A stretch of DNA of 64,000 nt from Paracoccus sp. S1E-3 (GCF_013868135.1 NZ_JACEMU010000016.1:434001-498000), one strand, 5' to 3'; shown: positions 11,016 through 19,552, counted from the first letter of the stretch. Numbers and translations: made by a program. The notes: a model not told the origin generated them from the sequence alone.

Positions 11016-11650
11016 TGCATCACCTCGTCATTCTCGCCGCCGCGAAGTTCATATTCCAGCAGCCCCTCCAACAATTCGCGCCGTTCGGCCAGGGTCACGG
11101 CCTCCAGCAGACCCTGCTTGTCCTGAACCTCCAGCGGCAGGGCCATGGACAGCGAGTTGATCAGCAGTTCGACCTCGGCCCGGCCTGCCACGTCCCAATC
11201 CGTGGACAGCGCATGCGCCTCCATGTAGCGGCGCAGCAGGTCCATGAAATGGCCACGATCCCAGCCGGGGTCCTGTTCGGGGGCGCCCTGATCGGCCGCG
11301 TAATCCGACCAGTCGGCGAAACCCTGCGGATAGGGCGCGAAGCCCTGCTCGGCCTCGGTCAGGCGAAAGCGCGACACCTGCCCCAGCGAGATCATGTAAC
11401 GCCCGTCATCCTGTTCCGCGAAACCCACGATCCGCCCGGCCGAACCGACATGCGCCAGCGTCGTGCTCTCCTCGTCCAGCGGCTGGATCATGCCGATCAG
11501 CCGGTGCGGGGTACGCAGGACATCGTCCACCATCTGCAGATAGCGCGGCTCGAAGATGTTCAGCGGCAGCCGCGAGCGCGGCATCAGCACCGCACCCGGC
11601 AGGACGAACAGCGGCAAAGTCTCCGGCAGATCGAAGCTGCGCCGGATCAT
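11012..11650 (-). CDS. LON peptidase substrate-binding domain protein
   Basis: 212 residues made up only of the N-terminal substrate-recognition (PUA-like) domain of Lon, without ATPase or protease parts: [26 protein letters not shown], then a QPxDEE region and a helical C-terminus. It overlaps the genes on both sides by 4 bases. Its linkage with the thioredoxin-TPR holdase CnoX suggests a role in protein quality control, but the function of free-standing LON-domain proteins is not established. Confidence 0.85.
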   Translation of the reverse strand: MIRRSFDLPETLPLFVLPGAVLMPRSRLPLNIFEPRYLQMVDDVLRTPHRLIGMIQPLDEESTTLAHVGSAGRIVGFAEQDDGRYMISLGQVSRFRLTEAEQGFAPYPQGFADWSDYAADQGAPEQDPGWDRGHFMDLLRRYMEAHALSTDWDVAGRAEVELLINSLSMALPLEVQDKQGLLEAVTLAERRELLEGLLEYELRGGENDEVMQ

Positions 11651-12555
11651 GTGTAGATCAGGCTGGACAATTTGCGGCGCCCCTTCTGGGCGATCGGATC
11701 GGTTGCCTTCAGGGCATCGAAAATGGTGAAAAGCTGCGTCTTGGCGGCGCCGTCATTCCATTCGCGGTCGCGCCGGAACAGTTCCAGCAGCTGATCCACA
11801 GCCTCCTCGATCCGGCCGCCCGCATGCAGCGCGGTGGCATAATCAAACCGCGCCTGATTGTCTGCCGGATCGGCCTCGACCCTGGCGCGCAATTCGTCCA
11901 GCGGGCCCGCATTCGCCGCCTGCCGCGCCAGCGCCAGCTGGGCGCGCGCGGCCTCGACCGGGGCCGAAGCGGTGATCGCCGCGGGAACCTTCTCCAGCGA
12001 GGCCGCCGCCGCTTCCGCCTTGCCGGCCGCCATCTGCGACCGGATCAGGCCGCCCCAGGCTTCGGCGTTTTCGGGTTCTTCGCCGATGATCGCCTCGAAC
12101 GTCTCGGCGGCGTCGTCGAAGGCGCCCTCGGCCAGCATCCCCTCGGCCGCTTCCAACGCTTCGCCCAGACCGCCGTCATCGCCCGACAGCGCCGTCAGCT
12201 TGTCGACGAACTGCTTGATCTGGCTTTGCGGCAGCGCGCCTTGGAAGGCATCGACGGGCTGGCCCTTGTAGAAGGCATAGACCGTCGGAATCGACTGCAC
12301 CTGCAATTGCGCGGCGATCATCTGGTTCTGATCGACATTGACCTTGGCCATGACGACGCGGCCCTTGGCCTTCGACACTTCGGCTTCCAGCATCGGACCC
12401 AGGGTCTTGCACGGCCCGCACCACGGCGCCCAGAAATCGACGATGACCGGCACTTCCATCGACTTCTCGACCACTTCGGCCATGAAGGTCGCTTCGGTCA
12501 CGTCCTTGATATACTGGCCGGCCGGCGCGGGCTCGGCATTGTCTCCGATCAGCAT
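11647..12555 (-). CDS. cnoX: Thioredoxin-TPR co-chaperone CnoX (YbbN)
   Basis: 302 residues: a thioredoxin domain with the redox-active pair in WAPWCGPCK (Cys46-Cys49), then tetratricopeptide-like helices from about residue 130 (repeated AxxxxEx...NAEAWGGL and NQARFDYATALHAGG units). This is the CnoX/YbbN architecture: a holdase that protects substrates from oxidation and passes them to GroEL. E. coli YbbN has SxxC, whereas this protein has CxxC, so it may also act as an oxidoreductase. It is cytoplasmic, co-directional with xthA 63 bases upstream and overlaps the LON-domain gene. Confidence 0.9.
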   Translation of the reverse strand: MLIGDNAEPAPAGQYIKDVTEATFMAEVVEKSMEVPVIVDFWAPWCGPCKTLGPMLEAEVSKAKGRVVMAKVNVDQNQMIAAQLQVQSIPTVYAFYKGQPVDAFQGALPQSQIKQFVDKLTALSGDDGGLGEALEAAEGMLAEGAFDDAAETFEAIIGEEPENAEAWGGLIRSQMAAGKAEAAAASLEKVPAAITASAPVEAARAQLALARQAANAGPLDELRARVEADPADNQARFDYATALHAGGRIEEAVDQLLELFRRDREWNDGAAKTQLFTIFDALKATDPIAQKGRRKLSSLIYT

Positions 12556-12618
12556 GGGATTCTCCGAATTGTGTTTGCGAGCAATATGGGGCGTCGCCGG
12601 GCGAGGGAAAAGGGGCGC

Positions 12619-13404
12619 TTAAAGATCAAAGCTGGCCAGCACCGGCACGTGGTCCGAGGGCTGATCCCATCCCCGCACCGGGCGCAGGATGCGGCTGCCG
12701 TGTCCGGCGCCGGCGATATCGGGCGTCGCCCAGATGTGATCCAGACGGCGCCCCTTGTCGGCGGCATCCCAATCCCGAGCGCGATAGGACCACCACGAAT
12801 AAAGCAGCCCGGACGGAATGTCCTGACGGGTGATGTCGACCCATTTGCCGGCATCCTGCGCGGCGCCCAGATGCTCGACCTCGACCGGGGTGTGGCTGAC
12901 GATCTTCAGCAATTGCCTGTGCGACCAGACATCGTCCTCGCGCGGGGCGATGTTCAGATCGCCGACCATGATCGAGCGCGCGGGCCGGTCGGCGTGAAAG
13001 ACGTCGCGCATCTCGGTCAGGAAATCCAGCTTCTGGCCGAATTTCACATTCAGCGCGCGGTCGGGGATATCGCCGCCCGCCGGGACGTAGAAATTGTGGA
13101 TGGTGACGCCGTTTTCCAGCCGCGCAGCCACGTGCCGGGCATGGCCGAGACGCGCATAATCGCGATCGCCCGCATCCTCCAGCGGCAGCCGCGACAGGAT
13201 CGCCACGCCGTTATAGCCCTTCTGCCCGCGTGCGACCATGTAGCGGTAACCCAGCGCGGCAAAGCCTTCCAGCGGCACCTTGTCCACCGGGGACTTGATC
13301 TCCTGCAGGCAAAGAATGTCGGGCGCCTCCTCGCTGAGCAGGCGCGCAACCAGCCCGGCGCGCAGGCGGACCGAATTGATGTTCCAGGTGGCGATGGTGA
13401 ACAT
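12619..13404 (-). CDS. xthA: Exodeoxyribonuclease III
   Basis: 261 residues of the exonuclease-endonuclease-phosphatase fold. FTIATWNINSVRLR supplies the metal-binding Asn, CLQEIKS the catalytic Glu, GDLNIAP the Asp/Asn pair and the C-terminal SDHVP the catalytic Asp-His. It removes 3' blocks and cleaves at abasic sites in base-excision repair. The ATG at 13404 is preceded by an AAAGG ribosome site; more upstream codons are not conserved-looking. First gene of the run leading to cnoX. Confidence 0.93.
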   Translation of the reverse strand: MFTIATWNINSVRLRAGLVARLLSEEAPDILCLQEIKSPVDKVPLEGFAALGYRYMVARGQKGYNGVAILSRLPLEDAGDRDYARLGHARHVAARLENGVTIHNFYVPAGGDIPDRALNVKFGQKLDFLTEMRDVFHADRPARSIMVGDLNIAPREDDVWSHRQLLKIVSHTPVEVEHLGAAQDAGKWVDITRQDIPSGLLYSWWSYRARDWDAADKGRRLDHIWATPDIAGAGHGSRILRPVRGWDQPSDHVPVLASFDL

Positions 13405-13528
13405 GGGCAGCCTTTCTGTCAGGGTCGAAAACCTAGCGATACATTCCCTGACTGTCGAGTGCGGCAAGATTATCCTTTGTGGAGCACGACTTGCCCGCTA
13501 CAACATCGCATCCGACGAGGAGAACGGG

Positions 13529-14845
13529 ATGCAGATGACCATCGACGAAGCCCTGGCGCGGGGCGGGGCGGGCAGTTTTCAGAAGCGGTTGCTGGGAATT
13601 TTCGGGCTGGTCTGGGCCGCCGACGCGATGCAGGTCATCGCGGTGGGCTTTGCCGCGCCCTCGGTCGCGGCCACCTTCGGGCTGGAGCGTCCGGCCGCCC
13701 TGCAGATCGGCACGCTGTTCTTTCTGGGCATGTTCGTGGGCGCCTTCGTCTTCGGACGTGTCGCCGACCGCTTCGGCAGGCGCAACGTGCTGATGCTGAC
13801 GGTTGCGGCGGATGCGGCCTTCGGCCTCGCCTCGGTCTTCGCGCCCAGCTTCGAGGTGTTGCTGGTGCTGCGCTTCCTGACCGGGGTGGCCGTGGGGGGC
13901 ACACTGCCCGTCGATTACGCCCTGATGGCCGAGTTCCTGCCGCCCAAGAACCGCGGCCGCTGGCTGGTCATGCTGGAGGGCTTCTGGGCGGTCGGCACCA
14001 TCGTGGTGGCGCTGACCGCATGGCTGGCGGCCAGCAATGGCGCCAGCGCGCCCTGGCGCTGGATCTTTCTGGTGGCGGCGCTGCCGGCGCTGATCGGGGT
14101 TTTCCTGCGGCTCTGGGTGCCGGAATCGCCGATGTATCTGCTGAAATCCGGCCGTCAGGATGACGCCCGCCGGGTGGTGAACCAGGTCCTGTCGACCAAC
14201 GGCGCCCCGCCGATCACGCCCGATACCGAACTGACGATCGCCACCCCGCCCGAGGGCGCGCCGACCTCGATCTTCGCGCCCAGCCTGCGCAATCGCACCA
14301 TCGGGATGCTGGCGGTCTGGTTCCTCGTCTCGCTGTCCTATTACGGGGTCTTCGTCTGGGTGCCGGGCTGGCTGGCCAATGAGGGCATGGGCTGGGTGCG
14401 CGGCTATGGCTTCCTCGTCATCCTTGCGCTGGCGCAGGTGCCCGGCTATGCGCTGGCCGCCTACGGTGTCGAGCGGTGGGGACGCCGGCCCACGCTGATG
14501 GGCTTTCTGCTGCTGTCGGCACTTGCCTGTTTCCTGTTCACCCTGTCGATGAACCCGACGCTGGTCGCGGCCTCGCTGCTGGTGATGAGCTTCGCGCTTC
14601 TGGGCTGCTGGGGCGCGCTATATGCCTTCACGCCCGAACTGTATCCGACCAATCTGCGCGGCACCGGCATGGGGACCGCCTCGGCGGTGGCACGGCTGGG
14701 CGGGATCTTCGCACCGACGCTGCTGGCGCTTGCCTTCGCCAAGGGCTTCAGCTTCGCCATCGGCGTTTTCGCTGCGCTTCTGGTGCTGGCGGCGCTCGCA
14801 TTGTTGCTGGTCCGCACCGAGACCCGCGACCGCGCCATCGGCTAG
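13529..14845 (+). CDS. MFS transporter, aromatic acid/sugar-type (AAHS/NiaP-like)
   Basis: 438 residues with 12 predicted membrane segments. The loop 2-3 motif GRVADRFGRRN and the loop 8-9 equivalent VERWGRRPTL are MFS signatures; PESPMYLLKSGR after TM6 is typical of the SP/AAHS branch carrying sugars, aromatic acids or niacin. GAGGAG lies 7 bases before the ATG at 13529, favouring it over the ATG two codons later. It is divergent from xthA and ends facing the minus-strand RNA candidate at 14.85-14.97 kb. Substrate unknown. Confidence 0.8.
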   Translation: MQMTIDEALARGGAGSFQKRLLGIFGLVWAADAMQVIAVGFAAPSVAATFGLERPAALQIGTLFFLGMFVGAFVFGRVADRFGRRNVLMLTVAADAAFGLASVFAPSFEVLLVLRFLTGVAVGGTLPVDYALMAEFLPPKNRGRWLVMLEGFWAVGTIVVALTAWLAASNGASAPWRWIFLVAALPALIGVFLRLWVPESPMYLLKSGRQDDARRVVNQVLSTNGAPPITPDTELTIATPPEGAPTSIFAPSLRNRTIGMLAVWFLVSLSYYGVFVWVPGWLANEGMGWVRGYGFLVILALAQVPGYALAAYGVERWGRRPTLMGFLLLSALACFLFTLSMNPTLVAASLLVMSFALLGCWGALYAFTPELYPTNLRGTGMGTASAVARLGGIFAPTLLALAFAKGFSFAIGVFAALLVLAALALLLVRTETRDRAIG

Positions 14846-14849
14846 GCGC

Positions 14850-14970
14850 AAAAGAAAGCCCCGGGGGTAATCCCCGGGGCAAGTCGAGTCGAGACAGGGT
14901 GGGTATGGCCGTATCCCCGAACCATTGGGCTTCACCGCCCTAACCCGCGGGGACAGATCCGGTTCCAAAG
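14850..14970 (-). ncRNA. Candidate small RNA with intrinsic terminator (paralogue 1)
   Basis: On the minus strand a ~120-base block runs from a TTTGGAACC start (near 14970) to a strong hairpin (GCCCCGGGG-type stem, 14858-14880) followed by CTTTCTTTT, an intrinsic terminator. The middle contains a GGGGATACGGCCA core and CCCTGTCTCGACT. The same order of blocks recurs at 15868-15982 with only scattered changes. It has no convincing reading frame. It lies after the CPBP gene and faces the convergent MFS gene, so it cannot act as a leader for a downstream gene. I do not recognise the family. Confidence 0.55.
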
Positions 14971-15083
14971 GTCTTTTCCGGGTCCGGTGCTTCGGCCAAT
15001 AACCGCCCATCCACCAGATCCGGGGGCCGCTTGGACAGGTTCGCACCGCTTCTGACCCATGATCCGGCTCTGGTGCGCCGCGC

Positions 15084-15821
15084 CTATGCGATGAGGACCA
15101 TCGGCACGACGAGGATTCCGTTCGCCACCGCATGAAGCAGGATCGAGGCGCGTAACCCGAAGCGCATCCGCGCGAAGGCCCAGTTCACCCCCGCCACGAA
15201 TTGCGGCAGCAACATCGGGATGACCGTGGCAGAGGTCCCCTCGTCATAATTGCTCCAATGCACCAAGGCGAAGCTGGCGCTGCTGAGCCAGAAGAACCAG
15301 ACGAAATGGCGCTGGAAGAAGGGCACAGGCTGGCGGCCGCCGCGCCACAGGATCAGCACCGCAACGATCCCCGCAAGGATCAGCAGCCATTGCTGGATCA
15401 TCTCGGCGCGCGGACCCTCGCCGATCCGGCTTAGAAAAGACGCCAGAAACAACCCCGCCAACACCAGCAGATAGCGCGGCGTGCCCTTCAGCCAACTGCG
15501 AAACAGGAACTCCTCCGCCAGCGGGGCTATGATGACAGCGCTGATCAGCAACAACCGGGGATCGCCCATCCCGTCATCGGAAAAGCCGGGCAGCGGCAGG
15601 TTCAGCCGCGTCAGCACCAGCGTATAGCCGGACACCACCAGAACCGAGACCACCATCAGTGCCACATCCAGCAGGAACAGCCAGAACAGCTGCCGCAAGA
15701 CCATGCCGTCCCAGGGCCGCCGGCTTTCCATCCAATACGGGCGGCGCAGATAGGCCCACAGCTCGGCATAGATACCGCGCGCGCGGGTCCAATCGCTGCG
15801 CCTGTCGATGTCCGCGACCAT
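15084..15821 (-). CDS. CPBP-family intramembrane glutamic endopeptidase
   Basis: 245 residues with multiple hydrophobic segments. The CPBP (CAAX protease/bacteriocin-processing, Rce1-like) motifs are in order: APLAEEFLFRSWL (EExxxR, ~103-108), the FALVHW histidine and the final HAVANG helix. It probably cleaves proteins within the membrane; in bacteria such proteins are linked to bacteriocin self-immunity or stress, but the substrate here is unknown. An AAAGGATCG ribosome site precedes the ATG. It is bracketed by two homologous RNA candidates on the same strand. Confidence 0.85.
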   Translation of the reverse strand: MVADIDRRSDWTRARGIYAELWAYLRRPYWMESRRPWDGMVLRQLFWLFLLDVALMVVSVLVVSGYTLVLTRLNLPLPGFSDDGMGDPRLLLISAVIIAPLAEEFLFRSWLKGTPRYLLVLAGLFLASFLSRIGEGPRAEMIQQWLLILAGIVAVLILWRGGRQPVPFFQRHFVWFFWLSSASFALVHWSNYDEGTSATVIPMLLPQFVAGVNWAFARMRFGLRASILLHAVANGILVVPMVLIA

Positions 15822-15867
15822 GTCTCACGATCCTTTCAAGCCACTCGAATCAGATCGGGTCTGCTTT

Positions 15868-15982
15868 TAAAAAATTGCCCCGGCATTCCGCCGGGGCCAG
15901 TCGAGACAGGGAGGGTGTGGCCGTATCCCCGGCCACTGGGTATCGCCGTGTAAACCCGCGCCAGCGGGTTGGGTTCCACCGA
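15868..15982 (-). ncRNA. Candidate small RNA with intrinsic terminator (paralogue 2)
   Basis: Starts a few bases after the stop of the OmpR-type regulator gene (TGGAACCCAACCC on the minus strand) and ends with a perfect hairpin, GCCCCGGC/GCCGGGGC (15877-15897), plus an AATTTTTT tail. Two further helices are visible: AACCCGC/GCGGGTT and GTGGCCG/CGGCCAC around a GGGGATA loop. Sequence and order match the element at 14850-14970. It could be a 3'-UTR-derived sRNA of the regulator gene. An attenuator for the CPBP gene 46 bases further on is possible, but paralogue 1 has no such target. Confidence 0.6.
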
Positions 15983-15984
15983 TC

Positions 15985-16671
15985 TTAGGCGATCAGGCGA
16001 TAACCGCCGCTCTCGGTGACCAGCAGCCGCGCGTTCGAGGGATCGGGCTCGATCTTCTGGCGCAGGCGATAGATATGCGTCTCGAGCGTATGGGTGGTGA
16101 CGCCGGCATTATAACCCCAGACCTCGTGCAGCAGCACATCCCGGGGCACCACACCGTCCTGCGCGCGATACAGGTATTTCAGGATGTTGGTTTCCTTCTC
16201 GGTCAGGCGGATCTTGCGGTCCTTTTCGTCGACCAGCATCTTCATCGCCGGCTTGAAGGTATAGGGGCCAAGCTGGAAGATCGCGTCCTCGGACTGTTCA
16301 TGGGTGCGCAGCTGGGCGCGCAGCCGGGCCAGCAGGACCGGGAACTTGAACGGCTTGGTGATGTAGTCGTTGGCGCCACTGTCCAGACCCAGAATGGTGT
16401 CGGCATCAGTGTCATGCCCCGTCAGCATGATGATCGGGCATTTGACGCCCTGCTTGCGCAGCCGCTTGCACAGCTCGCGCCCGTCGGTATCGGGCAAGCC
16501 CACGTCCAGCACCACCAGATCAAAGATGGCGCCCTTGGTGCGTTCAACGGCCTCGGCGCCGTTGCCTGCTTCGAACACGTCGAAATCCTCGGTCGCGACC
16601 AGCTGTTCGGCCAGTGCCTCGCGCAGGTCTTCCTCGTCATCCACCAGCAGAATTTTCTTCAGTCCGGCCAT
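15985..16671 (-). CDS. OmpR-family response regulator (possibly CenR)
   Basis: 228 residues: a receiver domain with the acidic pocket DDEED, the phospho-acceptor in VVLDVGLPD, the Thr of MLTGHD and the Lys of ITKPF, then a winged-helix DNA-binding domain (LTEKETNILKYLYR...THTLETHIYRLRQKI). No kinase gene is adjacent. The orphan context and the receiver start KKILLVDDEEDLREAL recall the essential alphaproteobacterial envelope regulator CenR, but I cannot separate this from other OmpR-type regulators by eye. The ATG at 16671 has GGAGG 7 bases upstream; the ATG at 16677 is too close to it. Divergent from ribA. Confidence 0.85.
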   Translation of the reverse strand: MAGLKKILLVDDEEDLREALAEQLVATEDFDVFEAGNGAEAVERTKGAIFDLVVLDVGLPDTDGRELCKRLRKQGVKCPIIMLTGHDTDADTILGLDSGANDYITKPFKFPVLLARLRAQLRTHEQSEDAIFQLGPYTFKPAMKMLVDEKDRKIRLTEKETNILKYLYRAQDGVVPRDVLLHEVWGYNAGVTTHTLETHIYRLRQKIEPDPSNARLLVTESGGYRLIA

Positions 16672-16796
16672 GGTCATGCCTCCAAAAGCGTTGTTTGACG
16701 GCAAGCTGACTTGCGCCCGCCCTTCCGTCCAGCCATGTTACGAAATCCTCACGCGCTCTTGTCGCTGAGCCTCGAAATGTTTCAGTTTGTTTCAAG

Positions 16797-17852
16797 ATGA
16801 GCCTGCTTCCGACCCTCGAAGAACAGATTTTCCGCGCCCGCGCCGAGCTGCGGATGGGGCTTGCGGTGCAGATCGACGGCTGGATCGCCGCCTCGGTCGA
16901 AACGCTGCGGCCCGACCGGCTGGCGGCGATGCGCGCGCTTGGCGAGATGCAGCTGGCCGTCACCGCGCGCCGGGCGGAAACCCTGAAGGCCCGCGCCTAT
17001 GACGGCGATCTGGCCCGGATCGCGGTCCCCGCCGATGCCGACCTGACCTGGCTGCGCGCCGTGGCCGACCCGGTGGCCGATCTGATGACGCCGCTGAAAG
17101 GCCCCTTCCGCACCCTGCGCGGCGGCGATACCGCGCCGCAGCTGGCGGCGATCATGCTGGCGAAATCGGCGCGCCTGCTGCCCGCGATGCTGATGGTGCA
17201 GGCCGCCACACCCGGTCTGCCCGATCTGCCCGCGCAGACGGTGATCAAGACGCTGGCGGCCGAGTCCATCCTGCACCCCGTCGCAGCCGCGCGCCTGCCG
17301 CTGGCCGCCGCCGAGCATTCCCGCCTGCATATCTTCCGCCCCGAAGATGGCGGGATCGAGCATTACGCCGTCGAGATCGGCGACCCGCCGCGCGCGGGCG
17401 CGCCGCTGGTGCGCCTGCATTCGGCCTGCTTCACCGGCGATGTGCTGGGCAGCCTGAAATGCGATTGCGGCCCGCAGCTGCATGCGGCCCTCGACGCGAT
17501 GGGCCAGCAGAATTCGGGCGTGCTGCTTTATCTCAATCAGGAAGGGCGCGGCATCGGGCTGGCCAACAAGATGCGCGCCTATGCCCTGCAGAATCAGGGC
17601 TTCGACACCGTCGAGGCCAATCACCGCCTCGGATTCGAGGATGACGAGCGCGACTTCCGCATCGGCGCCGAGATCCTGCGCGAAATGGGTTTTGACCGCG
17701 TCCGGCTGATGACCAACAACCCCCGCAAGGTGGCGATGCTGCAGGGCCATGGCATCGAAGTCGTCGAACGCGTCCCCCTGATCCTGCCTGCCAACCGCTT
17801 CAACCGTGCCTATCTGGCGACCAAGGCGGAAAAATCCGGGCATCTGCTGTGA
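16797..17852 (+). CDS. ribA: GTP cyclohydrolase II with N-terminal extension
   Basis: 351 residues. The C-terminal ~195 residues are RibA: zinc cysteines in SACFTGDVLGSLKCDCG, the GTP-binding/catalytic NQEGRGIGL and the RLMTNNPRK loop. The enzyme converts GTP to the first riboflavin precursor. The N-terminal ~155 residues are not RibB (DHBP synthase) and carry no motif I recognise; alphaproteobacterial RibA proteins often have such an extension. The next gene starts inside its stop codon. Confidence 0.9.
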   Translation: MSLLPTLEEQIFRARAELRMGLAVQIDGWIAASVETLRPDRLAAMRALGEMQLAVTARRAETLKARAYDGDLARIAVPADADLTWLRAVADPVADLMTPLKGPFRTLRGGDTAPQLAAIMLAKSARLLPAMLMVQAATPGLPDLPAQTVIKTLAAESILHPVAAARLPLAAAEHSRLHIFRPEDGGIEHYAVEIGDPPRAGAPLVRLHSACFTGDVLGSLKCDCGPQLHAALDAMGQQNSGVLLYLNQEGRGIGLANKMRAYALQNQGFDTVEANHRLGFEDDERDFRIGAEILREMGFDRVRLMTNNPRKVAMLQGHGIEVVERVPLILPANRFNRAYLATKAEKSGHLL

Positions 17853-18385
17853 TCACCCTGACCCCGCAGGGCCTGCGTTTCAGGCGCCGCAATCTGCCCT
17901 GCAGCATCGGCCGCGGCGGCGTCACAGCTGACAAACGCGAAGGCGACGGCGCCACCCCGGCCGGCACCCTGCGCATCGCCGAACTATGGTATCGCCCCGA
18001 TCGCCTGCCGGCCCCGGCCCCCTGGGCGCGCCCCATCGGTCCCGGCGATCTTTGGTGCGACGACAGCGCCCACCCGGCCTATAACCACCACGCCCGCGCG
18101 CCGTTTGCCGCCAGCCACGAGAAACTGCGCCGCGCCGATCCGCTTTACGACATCATCCTGACCACAGACTGGAACTGGCCGCTGGCCCTGCCCGGCCGCG
18201 GCTCGGCCATTTTCCTGCATCAATGGCGCCGCCCCGGCTTTTCGACCGCCGGCTGCATCGCCATGTCACGGCGAGACCTTCTTTGGCTCGCCGCCAATGC
18301 CCCGCCCGGCACGGCCGTCTTCATCCCATCTTCTGTGCCCAAATATCTGCGCGTCCGGGGCGGCGCCCCGGAAACGCGCGTCTGA
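17849..18385 (+). CDS. L,D-transpeptidase family protein (YkuD domain)
   Basis: 178 residues starting with GTG inside the ribA stop region. The YkuD active site is clear: FLHQWRRPGFSTAGCIAM gives the His...Ser-x-Gly-Cys catalytic set. Members make 3-3 peptidoglycan cross-links or attach lipoproteins. No signal peptide or membrane anchor is visible, which is odd for an enzyme acting on the wall; a cytoplasmic or differently exported role is possible. The last ~18 codons (SSVPKYLRVRGG...) are encoded by the repeat element at 18322-18373, read in reverse. Confidence 0.8.
   Translation: MITLTPQGLRFRRRNLPCSIGRGGVTADKREGDGATPAGTLRIAELWYRPDRLPAPAPWARPIGPGDLWCDDSAHPAYNHHARAPFAASHEKLRRADPLYDIILTTDWNWPLALPGRGSAIFLHQWRRPGFSTAGCIAMSRRDLLWLAANAPPGTAVFIPSSVPKYLRVRGGAPETRV
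18322..18373 (-). repeat. GC-rich hairpin plus 'gatatttgg' repeat element (copy 2), inside a gene end
   Basis: On the minus strand this reads CCGGGGCGCCGCCCCGG, then GACGCGCAGATATTTGGGC and an AGAAGATGGG tail, matching copy 1 (2143-2200) block for block. Here it provides the last codons and stop of the L,D-transpeptidase gene. Confidence 0.6.
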
Positions 18386-18414
18386 CCCCGCGCCGTCGGC
18401 ACGCAAGACCCTGT

Positions 18415-18450
18415 GCAATGGCGGCAATCACGCTATCCTGCCGCCATTGC
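18415..18450. terminator. Long perfect hairpin between the L,D-transpeptidase gene and cysK
   Basis: GCAATGGCGGCA (18415-18426) and TGCCGCCATTGC (18439-18450) form a perfect 12-bp stem with a 12-base loop, followed on the plus strand by TTCTGTTC. It could end the ribA transcript or act in the cysK leader: the cysK ATG is only 22 bases further on. Confidence 0.5.
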
Positions 18451-18472
18451 TTCTGTTCAATGCGAGGTTTCG

Positions 18473-19552
18473 ATGACACAGCAAGGCATCAGGACGACCA
18501 AGGGGCGCGGGCGGCTGTATGACAGCATCCTCGACACGGTGGGCGATACGCCGGTCGTGCGCATCAACAACCTCGGCCCCGATGGCGTGCGGCTTTACGT
18601 CAAGGCCGAGTTCTTCAACCCCGCCGCCTCGGTCAAGGACCGGCTGGCGCTGAACATCATCGAGGCCGCCGAACGCTCTGGCGCGCTGAAGCCCGGTCAG
18701 ACCGTGGTCGAGGCAACCAGCGGCAATACCGGCATCGGGCTGGCGATGGTCTGCGCGCAGAAGGGCTATCCGCTGGTGGTGACGATGGCGGAAAGCTTCT
18801 CGGTCGAGCGGCGGCGGCTGATGCGGATGCTGGGGGCCAAGGTGGTGCTGACCCCCGCAGCCGAGCGCGGCACCGGCATGTATAAAAAGGCGGTCGAGCT
18901 GGCCGAAAAACACGGCTGGTTCCTGGCCCGCCAGTTCGAGACCCCGGCCAATGCCGATATTCACGAATCCACCACCGCGCAGGAAATTCTTGGCGATTTC
19001 AAGGATCAGCGGCTGGATTACGTGGTCACCGGCTATGGCACCGGGGGCACTGTGACCGGGTTGGCGCGGGTGCTGCGCCGCGAACGCCCCGAAACCCGGA
19101 TCGTGTTGACCGAACCCGCCAACGCGGCCCTGGTCGCCAGCGGCACACCACAGGAACGCGGCCCCGACAACAGCCCCGCCAGCGGCCACCCCGCCTTCCA
19201 GCCGCATCCGATCCAGGGCTGGACGCCGGATTTCATCCCCTATGTGCTGCAGGAAACGCTGGACAAGTCCGGCTATGACGCGCTGATGGCGGTGCCCGGC
19301 CCCGAGGCGATCGCCTGGGCGAAGAAGCTGGCCGCGCAGGAAGGCATCCTGACCGGCATTTCCGGCGGCGCCACCTTCGCCACCGCGATGCAGATCGCCG
19401 AAACCGCCGCGCCGGGCGCGGTCATTCTGGCGATGCTGCCCGATACCGGCGAACGCTATCTGTCGACGCCGCTGTTTCAGGACATTCCCGAAGGAATGGA
19501 CGACGCCGAAAAGGCGCTGTCGGCCTCGACCCCCGGCTATCAGATGGGCTGA
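18473..19552 (+). CDS. cysK: Cysteine synthase A-type PLP enzyme
   Basis: 359 residues of the fold-type II PLP family. The PLP lysine is in NPAASVKDRLA (~Lys55), with the substrate loop EATSGNTGIGLAM and the phosphate-binding glycine run GYGTGGTVTG. It makes cysteine from O-acetylserine and sulfide. It is longer than the ~310-residue E. coli CysK: an insertion around residues 225-245 (ERGPDNSPASGHPAF) and a C-terminal extension occur, as in several alphaproteobacterial CysK. The ATG at 18473 follows GAGG and a strong hairpin. Confidence 0.88.
   Translation: MTQQGIRTTKGRGRLYDSILDTVGDTPVVRINNLGPDGVRLYVKAEFFNPAASVKDRLALNIIEAAERSGALKPGQTVVEATSGNTGIGLAMVCAQKGYPLVVTMAESFSVERRRLMRMLGAKVVLTPAAERGTGMYKKAVELAEKHGWFLARQFETPANADIHESTTAQEILGDFKDQRLDYVVTGYGTGGTVTGLARVLRRERPETRIVLTEPANAALVASGTPQERGPDNSPASGHPAFQPHPIQGWTPDFIPYVLQETLDKSGYDALMAVPGPEAIAWAKKLAAQEGILTGISGGATFATAMQIAETAAPGAVILAMLPDTGERYLSTPLFQDIPEGMDDAEKALSASTPGYQMG

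Noticed and set aside
11824..14163. Long plus-strand frame across cnoX, xthA and the MFS gene
   Set aside because: It spans three unrelated genes and changes from antisense to out-of-frame; not a protein.
15868..15982. RNA candidate 2 as a riboswitch or attenuator of the CPBP gene
   Set aside because: Its terminator position would allow this, but the homologous copy at 14850-14970 has no downstream gene, so a stand-alone RNA explains both better. I also saw no match to SAM-II, SAH, speF or 6S RNA patterns.
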